NCBI RefSeq assembly: GCF_030445035.2
Contig: NC_080694.1
Location: 76,223,257-76,287,256, forward strand
Origin: Dasypus novemcinctus
Lineage: Eukaryota; Chordata; Mammalia; Cingulata; Dasypodidae
Reading direction: 5' to 3'
Length of the DNA: 64,000 nucleotides
The notes below the pieces were generated by a model. The model was not told where the DNA came from and did not search any database. It worked only from the letters and a program-made list of their open reading frames with translations. Shown one piece after another: positions 34,126-45,689 of the stretch (position 1 is the stretch's first letter; the number at the start of each line of letters is the position of its first letter). The position numbers were made by a program, and so were the translations under genes.

Positions 34126-36964
34126 CCAAATTCTACTCAATTTATTCATTTTTTAAAAAGATATTACATTAAAAAAAATAAGGTCCCTATTCACCCCCAC
34201 CACCCCCACCCCACCACTCCCCCCCAATAACACTCTCCCCCATCATTATGTCATATCCATTGCATCTGGTGAATACATCTCCGGGCATCGCTGCACCCCA
34301 TGTCCCGTGTTCCACACCATAGCCCACACTTTCCCACATTCCATCCAGTGGGCCATGGGAGGACATACAACATCTGGCAATTGTCCCTGGGGCACCACCC
34401 AGGACAACTCCAAGTCCCGAGAATGCCTCCACATCTCTTCTCTTCCTCCCCTTCCCCACGCCCAGCAGCCACCATGGCCACTTTTTCCACATCAATGCCA
34501 CATTTTCTCAATTATTAACCACAATAGTTCATGAATAGAATATCATTAAGTCCACTCTGATCCTTACTGTATTCCTCCTTCCTGTGGACCTTGGCTTGGT
34601 TGTGTCCATTCCACATCTATGTCAAGAGGGGGTTTAGATTCCACATGGATATTGGATGCAGTCCTCCTGCTTTCAGTTGTAGGCACTCTAGGCTCCATGG
34701 TGTGGTGGTTGACATTCTTCAACTCCATGTTAGCTGAGTGGAGTAAGTCCAATAAATCAGAGTGTAGGAGCTGAAGTCTGTTGAGGTCACGGCCTGGCTA
34801 TCATATGGTCAGTCCAGAGATTCAAATCCCCTAGATATATCTTAAGTCCCAGCACCAACTACAATTCCAGTAAAGCAGTATGAAAGGCTTGTGAAAAGAG
34901 ATCCCATTTGAGTCCAGCTCCATCATGCAGAAACACCAGCTCCAAAGAAGGGCCAACTGGCATGGCAGTGAACCCCATCTGCCATGACCATAGAACCTGT
35001 GGGTCTCTTTAGCCCTCAAAAGGACTAATACCTGGGGTTGTATCTACTTTATCTGTCTCTGAGACTCTGCTCAGGTGTGCATAAGGGCAATCCTTCTGAC
35101 AACCTCCAGACTCTTTTTTAGAGACTCATAGCCATGTAAACGCATTTCTCCTTTCCATTTCCCCCTTACATTAGGTCAAACAGCATTTTAAACTCCTGTT
35201 ATTATATGTAGACAGGGATATTCTGCTGGTCCATGTTGAACCTTTAATTCAAGGTCATTTTCTAGTTGCATCATCAGCTGGTACTTGGTAGTGATCCCTC
35301 GGTGCCAGGGAGGATCATCCCCAGGTGACATGTCCCACGCTGGGGGGAAGGTATTACATTTACATGCTGAGTTTAGCTTCGAGACTGGCCACATTTGAGT
35401 AACACGGAGGCTGTCAGGAGGGAACTCCTAGGCACAGTGCTGCTCTAGGCCTTGTTCTTATTTCAGGCATATAGGCTCATAAGCATAGTCATTAGTATCA
35501 GGGTCTCACTGTTGAACCCTCATTCCTTCCTGGTCCTTACCGTTGCACCTGGGGGACTGCCACTGCTCCCCTAGGGACCACGAGAGAGCACCCCCCGGCC
35601 AGGAACCCAGTACCCCCTCAGCTGTTGTTTTTGTTTCCACTATGAGTATATCCAAACATTACTATGCACCCTGGGCATATGCCCTGTATAACTCTCTGTC
35701 AACCATATATCACCTGTCAATAAAATCCCATACCAGTATTCCTCCACTGCCATTGTTGAACCACTCTGTGATCCAAAACTTCCTGAAACCTGAAGCCCAA
35801 TATAATGTCAGGTTCCCTTACTAGTAAAATGGAATATAGCGATGAGTTTAAAGGTTAGATATAGAATACATATTGATTTGGAAAAATTCTACATCCTATC
35901 TTTTTCTTTTCTTTTTTCCTTATTATTGACCTTCTCTTCACAAGAGCCTTAGATCACAGTAATTCATATGTACAATATACAGTACTCCCACACATCCACC
36001 ATACAAACTTTTCCCTTCCACAGTGATAATCTTTTAACTTATTCATATCATATTTACTGAAACTGATGTACAGACTCCAAGACAATAGCTTTCAAACAAG
36101 GTGACATCTGTGCTTACATTGTGGTCCATACTTTAGGATATACAGGTTTCTAAATTTTTAGCTATCCTATGTTTTACATTATGGTTTACATTATTAGTCT
36201 GTCATCCCCTATATGTTTTTGGTGTAATATTACATGTTTTATATCCATCCTTGTGTACTCTCGCGAAACTCCTCTCTTGCCCCCACATTTACCTTGGTTC
36301 CATCCATTCAACATTCATTTTCCCCTCCCCTTGGGGCCCACAGCGACAGCCAATCTCCATTTCCTGAGGAGCCACGTCCAGAGATACTTGTAACAGTGTT
36401 TAGGGCTTGACTTGCTCAACTTCCCTAATGCCCTGGGAGCCACCCTTTCTCTTGAGAGATACAGTTCCCTCTATTTGATGGCATTAGTCCTCCCCAGGAT
36501 GTGGGTCCATCCCCACTCTCACTACTTGGGTCTCTACCCAATGGTACAACCTACCCTGGCAAAATGAGCATTCAGATATTCCCCAAGAGTCCATCCAGCA
36601 TCAGACCATCCCCTCCGAGCATCCTAAACAGGTAACCCTCCTAATTATATTTTGATACCGTTTTCTCAGCATTTTACTCTAAACCAACACCTGACACTCT
36701 CCTATGTTCATATGTTGCCCCTCCCTCCCCCCAATTTTTTGGGCAATATTACCAATCCGCCCATCCCTGGCCCCCCGCAAACCTGCAAAGCCCCACCCAA
36801 AGGCAACCCCTTGCCCCCATTTTATCTCTTCTTTGTGCTCATACTTACCACCAGCTCATCATAGATTCCACCCCTGCAGACGTCAGCTCACATCCTTCCT
36901 CCACCCCCCAATTTCCTGTAAGCCTATCTTCCAGTCTCTAGCTCTCTGAGGCAGCTTGCTTATT
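34126..36964 (-). other. L1-B 3'UTR, 2.84 kb
   Basis: It runs from the ORF2 stop to the 3' end, about five times the human L1 3'UTR. It includes a G-rich sense tract near the ORF2 stop (36719-36742) and another at the very end (34190-34230). It has no long sense reading frame that resembles a protein. Matching 3'UTRs are in L1-C and in several truncated copies in this window. Confidence 0.85.
34190..34230 (-). promoter_or_regulatory. G-rich potential quadruplex at L1-B 3' end
   Basis: The sense (minus) strand has several runs of 4-7 G separated by short spacers within about 40 bases. A G-rich polypurine tract is a known conserved element of mammalian L1 3'UTRs. The equivalent site in L1-C is about 45757-45793. 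Confidence 0.65.
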
Positions 36965-39900
36965 TCATATCATTGAGGTCATGTAGTATTTGTCCTTCAA
37001 TGCCTGGGTTGCTTCACTCAGCATAAGGTTCTCAAGATTCATCCATGTTATCACATGTGTTTCTAGTGTATTTGTTCTTAAAGCTGAGTTGTATTCCATT
37101 GTATGTATATACCACAGATCCACTCATCTGTTGATGGGAATTTGGGTTGATTCCAACTTTTGGTGATAGTGAACAATGCTGCTATGAACATTGGTGTACA
37201 TATATTGGTTTGTGTCCTTGTTTTCAGTTCTACTGGGTATATCCCATCAGTGGTATTGCTGGGTCATATGGCAAATCTATGGTTAGTTTTATGAGAAACT
37301 GCCAAACTGTCCTCCAGAATGGTTGGATCCTTCTGCATTCCCACCAGCAGTGGAAGAGTGTTCCCATTTCTTCACATCCTATCCAGCATTTGTATTCCTC
37401 TGTTTTTTTTTTTCATAGCTGCCAATCTAATGGGAGTAAGATGTTATCTCATTGTGGTTTTGATTTGCATTTCCCTGATAGCTAGAGATTTGGAGCATTT
37501 TTTCATGTCCTTTTTAGCCATTTGTATTTCTTCTTTGGAGAAGTGTCTGTTTAAATCTTTTTCCCATTTTTTAAATGGGTTGTTTATCTTTTTATTTTCA
37601 AGATATAGGAGTTCTTTATATATGCAAGTTATAAGTCCCTTATCATTATATGGTTGCCAAATATTTTCTCCCATTGTGTGGGTTCCCTTTTTACTTTCTT
37701 GGCAAACCCCTTTGAGGTGCGGAAGACTTTAATTTTGAGGAAGTCCCATTTATCTATTTGTTCTTTTGCTGCTCGTGCTTTTGGTGTGATATTCATGAAG
37801 CCATTTCCTATTACAAGGTCCTGTAGATGTTTCCCTACACTGCTTTCCAAGATCTTTATGGTCTTGGCTCTTATATTTAGGTCTTTGATCCATCTTGAGT
37901 TGATCTTTGTATAAGGTGTGAGATGGCAATCCTCTTTCATTCTTCTACATATGGCTATCCAGTTCTCCAGGCACCATTTGTTGAATAGGTCATTCTCTCC
38001 CAGTTGAGAGGGTTTGGTGGCTTTATCGAATATTATATGGCGATCTATATGAGGTGCTATATCAGAACTTTCAATTCGATTCCATTGGTCTGTGTGTCTC
38101 TCCTTATGCCAATACCATGCTGTTTTCACTACTGTAGCTTTGTAGTATGTTTTGAAGTCAGGTAGTGTGATTCCTCCAATTTAGTTTTTCTTTTTCAATA
38201 TGTTTTTGGCTATTTGGGCCTCTTTCCTTTCCAGGTAAATTTCATAGTTAGTTTTTCTAGTTCCTTAAAGAAGGCTGTGTTGATTTTTATTGGGATTACA
38301 TTGAATGTGTAGATCAGTTTTGGTAGGATAGACATCTTAATAATATTTAGTCTTCCTATGCATGAAAAGGGAATATTCTTCCATTTATTTAGGTCTTCTT
38401 TGATTTCCTTGAATGGTCTTGTATAGTTCTTGGGGTATAAGTTTTTTACATCTTTAGTTAAATTTATTCCTAAATACTTGATTTTTTTATTTACTATTGT
38501 GAATGGTATTTGTTTCTTGATTTCCTCCTGATCTTGCTCATTATTGGTGTACAGAAATGCTACTGATTTTTGCACATTGATCTTCTAACCTGCGACTTTA
38601 CTAAACTTATTTATGAGTTCTAGAAGCTTTCTTGTAGACCTCTCAGGGTTTTCTATGTATAGGATCATGTCATCTGCAAATAATGAAATTTAGACTTCTT
38701 CCTTTCCAATTTGAATGCCTTTTATATCTAGTTCTTGCATCAGTGCTTGAGCAAGTAATTCTAAGACAATGTTAAATAGAAGGGAAAGAGTGGGCGTCCT
38801 TGTCTTGTTCCTGACTTTAGAAGGAAGGATTTTAGGATTTCTCTATTGTAAACAATGTTGGCTGTAGGTTTTTCATATATACTCTTTATCATGTTCAAAA
38901 AATTTCCTTGTATTCTGATCTTTTGCAGTGTTTTTATCAAGAAAGGGTGCTGTATTTTGTCAAATGCTTTTTCTGCATGTATAGTTATAATCATGTGATT
39001 TTTTTCCTTCAATCTGAGTATATGGTGTACTACATTGATTGATTTTCTTATATTGAACCATCCTTGCATACCTGGAATGAATCCCACTTGGTCGTGGTGT
39101 ATAATTCGTTTAATGTGTTGTTGAATATGATTAGCAAGTATTTTGTTAAGTATTTTTGTGTCTAGGTTCATTACAGAAATTGGTCTGTAATTTTCTTTTC
39201 TTGTGGTGTCTTTGTTTGGCTTTGGTACTAGGGTAATGTTGGCATCATAGAAGGAGTTAGGCAATGTTCCTCCTGTTTTGATTTTTTGGAATAGTTTCAG
39301 CAGTATTGCTGTTAGTTCCTTCCATAATGTTTTGTAGAATTCACCTGTGAAGCCGTCTGGCCCTGGGCTCTTCTTAATTGGCAGGTTTTAAATGACTGAT
39401 TCTATCTCTTTACTTGTGATTGGTTTGTTGAGATCATCAATTTCTTCTTTCATCAATATGGGCTGCTAATGTGTTTCTAGGAATTTGTCCATTTCCTCTG
39501 AATTGTCATTTTTGTTGGAATATAGTTTTTCAAAGTATCCTCTTATAATAGTCCTTATTTCTGTGGGGTCAGTGGTGATATCTCCTTTCTTATTTTTTGT
39601 ATTTGCATCTTCTCTCTTTTTTTCTTTGTTAGTCTTGCCAAAGGTTTGTCAATGTTGTTGATCTTCTCAAAAAACCAGCTCTTGGTCTTGTTTATCTTTT
39701 CAAGTGCTTTCTTATTTTCTATTTCAATTAGTTCTGCTCTTATCTTTGTTATTTCTTTCCTTCTTCTTCCTGTTGGATTACTTTGTTGTTTTTTTTCTAA
39801 TTCCTCCAAATGTGCAGTTAGTTCTTCAATTTTTGCTCTTTCTTCTTTTTTGATATATGAATTTATGGCTATAAATTTCCCTCTCCGTACTGCTTTTGCT

Positions 39901-40761
39901 GCATTCCATAAATTTTGGTATGTTGTGTTTTCATTATCATTTGTTTCATTGATTTCTTTTGAGATTTCCTCTTTGACCCACTGTTTTTCTAAGAGTGTGC
40001 TGTTTAAAATTTCTAAATCATGGTGTGAAATCTGGGCCTCTGGCCCTTGCAAATTTCCAGTTCACTCCACTGTGGTCAGAGATATTATTTTGTATGATTT
40101 TGATCTTTCGGAATTCATTAAGCCTTTCTTTGTGGCCTAGCATATGGTCTATCTTGGAGAATGATCCATGTGCGCTTGAGATACATGTATATCCTGCTGT
40201 GTTTGGTTGTAATTATCTGTATATGTCTATTAGATCCAGCTCCTCTAATATACTGTTCAAATATTTTGTTTCTTTAGTGATTCTCTTTTGAGATGTTCTA
40301 TCCAAAGTTGATAGTGGTGTATTAAAATCTCCCAGAATAATTGTAGAGGCATCTATTCTTTCACTTAGGTTTTCCAGCATTTGCCTCATGTATTTAGAGG
40401 CGCCCTTGTTAGGAGCATAAATATTTATGATTGTTCGATCTTCTTGACAGATTGTCCCTTTCATTAATATGTACTATCCATCTTTGTCTCTCACAATTGT
40501 TTCACATTTAAAGTCTATTTTGTCTGATATTAATATAGCTACTCCTGCCTTTTTTTGGTTATTGTTTGCTTGTATGATTGTTTTCCGACCATTCACTTTC
40601 AGTCTCCATGAGTCTCTGGGTCTAAGATGTGTCTCTTGTAGACAGCATATAGATGGGTTATATTTCCTTATCCAATGTCCCAGTCTGTATCTTTTGATAG
40701 GTGAGTTTAATCTGTTGACATTCAGTGTTATTACTTTCAAGGAATTATTTGTGTTAGCCAT
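36965..40761 (-). pseudogene. L1-B ORF2 (endonuclease/reverse transcriptase), multiply disrupted
   Basis: Pieces in order: MANTNNS start at 40761, endonuclease with LQETHL and GDFNTPLS, RT blocks including TRQG (near 38780), FADD (near 38660; the catalytic residues remain but a stop lies just upstream), and the C-terminal region. Stops or shifts occur at about 40474, 40213, 39555, 38761, 38690 and 37444, and several more occur in the last 480 bases. The TAA at 37444-37446 is at the same codon as a TAA in L1-C. Confidence 0.88.
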
Positions 40762-40835
40762 ATTTTGATTGGACTTGTGTTTCATATTTTGTTTGTTTGT
40801 TTTTTTCCCTTCTCTTTTTGTCTCTTTTGTTGCTC

Positions 40836-41805
40836 TTACACTCTCCTCCAACTCTGCCTGTCCTGTTTTTTCCTTTCTTCCTGCAGAATTCCCTTTAGAA
40901 TTTCTTGAAGGGGAAGTTTCTTGTTGGCATACTCTTTCAGTTTCTGTTTATCTGCGAATATTTTGAACTCTCCATCATTTTTGAATGCTAATTTAGCTGG
41001 ATAGAGTATTCTCGGTTGGAAATTTTTATTCTTTTAGTACCTTGACTATATCATACCACAGCCTTCTTGCCTCCATGGTTTCAGATGAGAAATCAGCATT
41101 TAATCTTATGGAGCTTCCCTTGTATGTGATGGTTTTCTTTTCTCTTGCTGCTTTTCAGATTTTCTCTTTGTCTTGAGCATTGGATAATTTGACAAGTATA
41201 TGTCTTGGGGTGGGCCTGTTGGGGTTTATGACGATTGTGGTGCGCTGTGCTTCTTGGATATGTACATCTGTCTCTTTCAGTAGATTTGGGAAGTTTTCAG
41301 TCATTATTTCCTGCAACACTCCTTCTGACCCCTTTCCCTTCTCTTCTCCTTCTGGAATGCCTATAATACGTATGTTTGGGCGTTTTGCATTGTCATTCAG
41401 GTCCCTAAGTCCTAGCTGGATTTTTTCTATCTTTTTATCGACCAATTCTACTATCTGTTTGATTTCTGATGTACTGTCTTCCACATCACTAATTCTCTGC
41501 TCTGCCTCTTCTAGTCTGCTGATATTTGCTGCAAGTGTATTTTTGATTTCTTGAACTGTGGTGTTCATTCCCATCATATCTGTTATCTTTTTGCGTATGT
41601 CTGCACTTTCCCCTCCAAGTGTTGTCTTCATGTTGTTAACCTCTTCCTTTACTTCATTAAATTTGTCATTGATAAATGTTTTGAGATCTTTCATTACTTG
41701 TGCAAAGTTCTGCTCCCCTTCCTGATTTTTAGTTTGTTCATTGGATTCAGCCATGTTTTCCTGATTACTGGTTTGGTTTGTAGATTTTTGTTGCTGTCTG
41801 GTCAT
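40836..41805 (-). pseudogene. L1-B ORF1, nonsense-mutated
   Basis: It begins MTRQQQKSTNQ and aligns without gaps to the intact ORF1 of L1-C for 215 codons, through the coiled coil and most of the RRM domain. It then hits TGA after the KLSNAQDKEK block. The remainder up to about 40836 is still alignable but has further lesions. ORF1p is the trimeric RNA-binding protein of the L1 particle; this copy would lack the C-terminal RNA-binding domain. Confidence 0.88.
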
Positions 41806-42987
41806 TGTTTTATCTTGATGGGTTTAATCAGTTCCTTAGCTTCTTTGTCTAGTCTTGGAGATTAATTAGCTGTTGTTTTTGCATAAGTGTTATATCTTCT
41901 CTTTGTCACTTTGTTCTTCTTATTCTAATTTCTTATTGCTGGTTGAGTTCACTTTAAAGGAAAGTATTAGGGCCAGGGAAAGGCAATTGTGTAAGCAAGT
42001 AAAATGTGTAAATTAGTATTGGTGATAAATGTTAATAGAGCAACAATATGAGATCTGGGAGGATGGATATTAGATTCATGTAAGTTGTGTAGAGTTATAG
42101 CAGTAGGTAGAGTACCTATAATGAGGTAGTCAACTGAATATGGGAGGAATATGATATGAATTAAAAAGCAATTGTTTTCGTGAGAGAGGGAAAGAGAAAA
42201 GAAAGGCAATAGTTTCAAGAGTGGATAAAAGACAGAAAACAAAACAAAGATATTAGAAATTAGGAGTTAGACACTTTGTGGATCAAAGAAAAGGAGTTGG
42301 AATATAGGCTAGACAGTTAATGATGGGGGATTTCAAGATGTAGGGGAAAGGGGATAGTGTAGATAGCCAAAATCAATTCACACAGAAATGAGGCAGTGGA
42401 GGATGAGGAATCCCAGCAAATATGAGGTGTTCCCTGCAGCACCTATTGTATAATTAAGATCAAATAAAATAAGAAGAAAATGAGGGACAGGAGAGAGAAA
42501 AAAAAAGAGAAAAAAGGAAGAAAGAAAAAGGGTGTGGGTAAGGGTGAGGAACAGGTAGAGAAAAGAAAGAAAAGATATAGAATAACCAGAACAGCAACAA
42601 CAACAACAAAAAAACCCTAAATAACTGAAAAAAAAAAGAGTTTTGGGGATACACTGGGAGAAAAGACTAGGAGATAATGCAATGTTAGCAATCAGGACAT
42701 TTAAAAAAAATAAAAAATAAAATAAAAATAAAAACAAAACAAAACAAAACAAAAAAGAAAAAATGCAAACATTGAGGGCTAGGACATTTAAGGACCTCAG
42801 ATGGACCTCAGGGCGTGATGGATTCAGGGATGGAAAGTCTAAGATATTGAAGACTCAAGAGGTGTGAGTCTCTGGGGTGTGGACCACCAGGGTTTAGGTC
42901 CCCTAAACCCGACTCAGACCTGGCAACCTCAAGTCTGGTTCACAGGGAGCCTGGGAGCACTGCAGTGCAACACAGCCTTCAGGGATC

Positions 42988-43750
42988 CCTGCAGCTGGGT
43001 GCAAGCCCTATGGGTGAGGTCACATCCACAAGCTCTATCCTGTGTGTCTGAACCCTGCAATTCACTCACTCACTGGGGTCTATTCTGTGGATGTATCACC
43101 AATTCGACTTCAGGACACCTCCCACCCTGTAAGCCCCCAGAACGGCCACCTGGGGGCGCCCCTGCACTGCAGCCAATTTAATGACACAGATCAGTAGCCA
43201 GGCCCAGGGGTGGGGCTCCAGCCGGAAATGCCAATAACAGAGTCCAAAACCGAAATTCCCACACTTCGCAAAATATTCCCCTAATCGGCTTCCAGGCTTC
43301 TCCCACCCTGCCAGACCCTGATACAGCCTCCTGGTGGCATCTCTTTATTGCTATCAATTTAAGTCCACTGCAGATTGCCAGCCAGGCTTGGGGGGTCGGG
43401 GCTCTAGGCGGAAGTGCTATTATTTGTGTCCGCAATCAAAAATTCCCTGCTTCGCAATAAAACTCCCGTTTGTCTCCCCAAATCAGTCTGCAAAGGCCTC
43501 CTGTCCTGTTAACCCCCTAATAGCCCACTCAGGGCTTATGAATTCCCCAGTACCGCAGAGCCTCCAGAAATCACCGACACAGTGCTGGTGCCTCAGCTCC
43601 ACCCACCCCAGGAGGGAGTGTCCAGCGCGCAGCTCCCACCTCCATGTAATAGAGTCTCAATTATATCTTATAGACAAATTTTCTTTTTTCCTTCCCACCA
43701 AATCGATGTCCAGACACCTCCTGCCCTGCAAAATCCTGAAACAGCCTGGT
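42988..43750 (-). repeat. About four tandem ~190-bp units in L1-B 5'UTR
   Basis: Units of about 184-198 bp (about 42988-43183, 43184-43367, 43368-43565, 43566-43750) repeat the same series of landmarks (cag-atc, ggggctcta, caaaattcc-like, ccctg). They match unit for unit the array at 1332-2110, so the four-unit array predates both copies. Confidence 0.75.
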
Positions 43751-43820
43751 CCCAAAGAACCTCCAACGCTGCCCAGCCACTTCTTTGCAGGAGATATTAT
43801 CAGGTATGCTCACTCAGCCA

Positions 43821-43850
43821 CCATCTTGCCCCGCCCTCCCCACCATCTTG
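43821..43850 (-). promoter_or_regulatory. Duplicated YY1-like motif at L1-B 5' terminus
   Basis: CAAGATGG occurs twice on the sense strand (43821-43828 and 43843-43850), 22 bases apart, within a tandem copy of the terminal segment. The other copies in the window have one. The motif sits where L1 initiates transcription. Confidence 0.6.
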
Positions 43851-43861
43851 CCCCACCCTCC

Positions 43862-45569
43862 TGAAACATCCTTGCATACAAGAGATGAAACCCGTTTGGT
43901 TAGGGTGTATAATTCTTTTGGTGTGTTGTTGAATACAATAAGCAAGTATTTTAGTGAGGATTTTAGCATCTAGGTTCATAAAAGACATTGGTCCATAATT
44001 TTCCTTTCTTGTGGTGTCTTTGTTTGAATTTGGTGTTAGGATAATGTTGGCATCATAGAATGAGTTACGCAATGTTTCTTCTGTTTCAATTTTTTGAAAG
44101 TGTTTTACAAGATTGTTGTTAGTTCTTTCTGGAATGTTTGGTAGAATTCACCTCTGAAGTTGTCTAACTCAGGTCTCTTCTTAGTTGGGAGGTTTTTAAT
44201 GACAGATTCTATCTATTTACTTGTGATTGGTTTGTTGAGATCATTAATTTCCTCTTTTACCAATGTAGGCTGTTTATGTGTTTGTAGGAATTTGTCCATT
44301 TTCTGTATTTTGTCCTTTTGGTTGGCATATAGTTTTTCAGAGTATCCTCTTATGATAGATTTTATTTCTGTGGGATCAGTGGTGATGTCTACTTTCTCAT
44401 TTCTTATTTTGTGCATTTGCATCTACTTTCTTTTTTTCTTTGTTAGTTTAGCTAAAGGCTTGTCAATTTTATTTATCTTCTCAAAGAATCAGCTCTTTAT
44501 TTTATTTTTTCTAGTACTTTCTTCTTTTCTGTTTCATTTAGTTCTTCTCTAATCTTTGTGATTTCTTTCTTTTTCCTTTGGGGTTAGTTTGTTAGTTTGT
44601 TGTTTTTATATTCTTCCAAGTGTGCAGTTAGGTCTTCAATTTTAGCACTTTTTTCTTTTTTGATGTATGCATTTGTGGCTATGAATTTCTCTCTCAGTAC
44701 AGCTTTTGCAGCATCCCATTAGTTTTTGTATGTTGCATTGTCATTTTCATTGGTTTCAAGGTACTGATTTCTTTTCAGGTTTCCTCCTTGACTCACTCTT
44801 TGTTTGAGTGTGTTGCTAAACTTCCATATCTTTGATTGCCTTACCTTGTTCTCTGGCCCTTGCAGATTTCCAGCTTCATTCCATTGTTGTCAGAGAAATT
44901 ATTTTGTATAATTTTAATCTTTCTAAATTCACTGAGACTTTCCCTGTGGCCTAGCTTGTGGTCTATCTTGAAGAATGATCCATGTGAACTTGAGAAGAAT
45001 ATATATCCTGCTGTATTTGGGTGTAGTGTTCTGTATATGTCTATTAGATCCAGATCTTCTAATATATTATTGAAAGTCTTTGTTTCGTTATTGATTCTCT
45101 GTTGAGATGTTCTCTCTAATGGTGATAATAATGTATTAAAGTCCCCCACTGTAATTGTAGAGGCATGTATTCCTCAACTTAATTTTCCCAGTGTTGGTCT
45201 CATGTATTTTGAGGCACCCTAATTAGGTGCATAAATGTTTATGATTGTTCTTTCTTCTTGAAAGATTATGTCTTTAACTAATATGTAGTGTCCATCTTTG
45301 TCTCTCACATTAGTTTTGTATTTAAAGTCTATTTTGTCCAATGTTATTATAGTTTCTCCTGCCCCTTTTTTTGGTTATTGTTGCTTGTGTGGTTGTTTTC
45401 CAACCATTCAATTTCAACCTCCTTGAATCCCTGGGATTAAGTTGGGGTTCTTGTAGACAGCATATAGATGGGTCATATTTCCTTATCCAATATGACAATC
45501 TGTGTCTCTTGACTGGTAAATTTAATCCATTAATATTCAGTGTTATTACTACAAAGGAATTACTTTCAT
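43862..45569 (-). pseudogene. L1-A ORF2 fragment (endonuclease and start of RT)
   Basis: The minus-strand pieces read as L1 ORF2: the MANESNS start at about 45569, an ITLNINGLN string, GDFNTLLS, an SDNNG in place of the usual catalytic SDH block, and the KENYGPMSF part of reverse transcriptase. The piece ends at the L1-B insertion and continues at 34106 and below. Frameshifts and stops make it non-functional. ORF2p would supply endonuclease and reverse transcriptase. Confidence 0.8.
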
Positions 45570-45689
45570 TAGCCATATTTTCTATAGATTTGTGTATGCC
45601 GTATGTTGTTTTTATATTTCTTTTTGTCTTTTTAGTTGTTCTTGTACTCTCTTCCAATTCTGTCTTTCCCGTTTTTCTTCTTTTTTATT

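Larger units (their letters stand above)
34119..43861 (-). mobile_element. L1-B: full-length L1 (9.74 kb) nested in L1-A
   Basis: The 12-bp repeat tgaaacatcctt flanks it at 34107-34118 and 43862-43873, and L1-A ORF2 is continuous across that repeat once L1-B is removed. Order on the minus strand: 5'UTR about 43861-41806, ORF1 from 41805, ORF2 start 40761, ORF2 stop 36965-36967, 3'UTR to 34126, then a short A tail (T run 34117-34125 on +). The length far exceeds the usual 6-7 kb because both UTRs are long. ORF1 and ORF2 both carry stops. Confidence 0.92.

Noticed and set aside
34187..34518. Several overlapping 60-104-codon frames on both strands, some Gly-rich
   Set aside because: They fall in the G-rich 3' terminus of L1-B; low-complexity sequence produces open frames in several phases.
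43334..43864. 176-codon + strand frame in the L1-B 5'UTR
   Set aside because: It is in a different phase from the antisense frame in the 1-2187 element and ends at the element boundary, so it is not counted as a gene.
43800..44072. 90-codon minus-strand frame that looks like a fusion protein
   Set aside because: It crosses the junction between L1-A ORF2 and the 5' end of L1-B, so it is a chance read-through of the target-site duplication.
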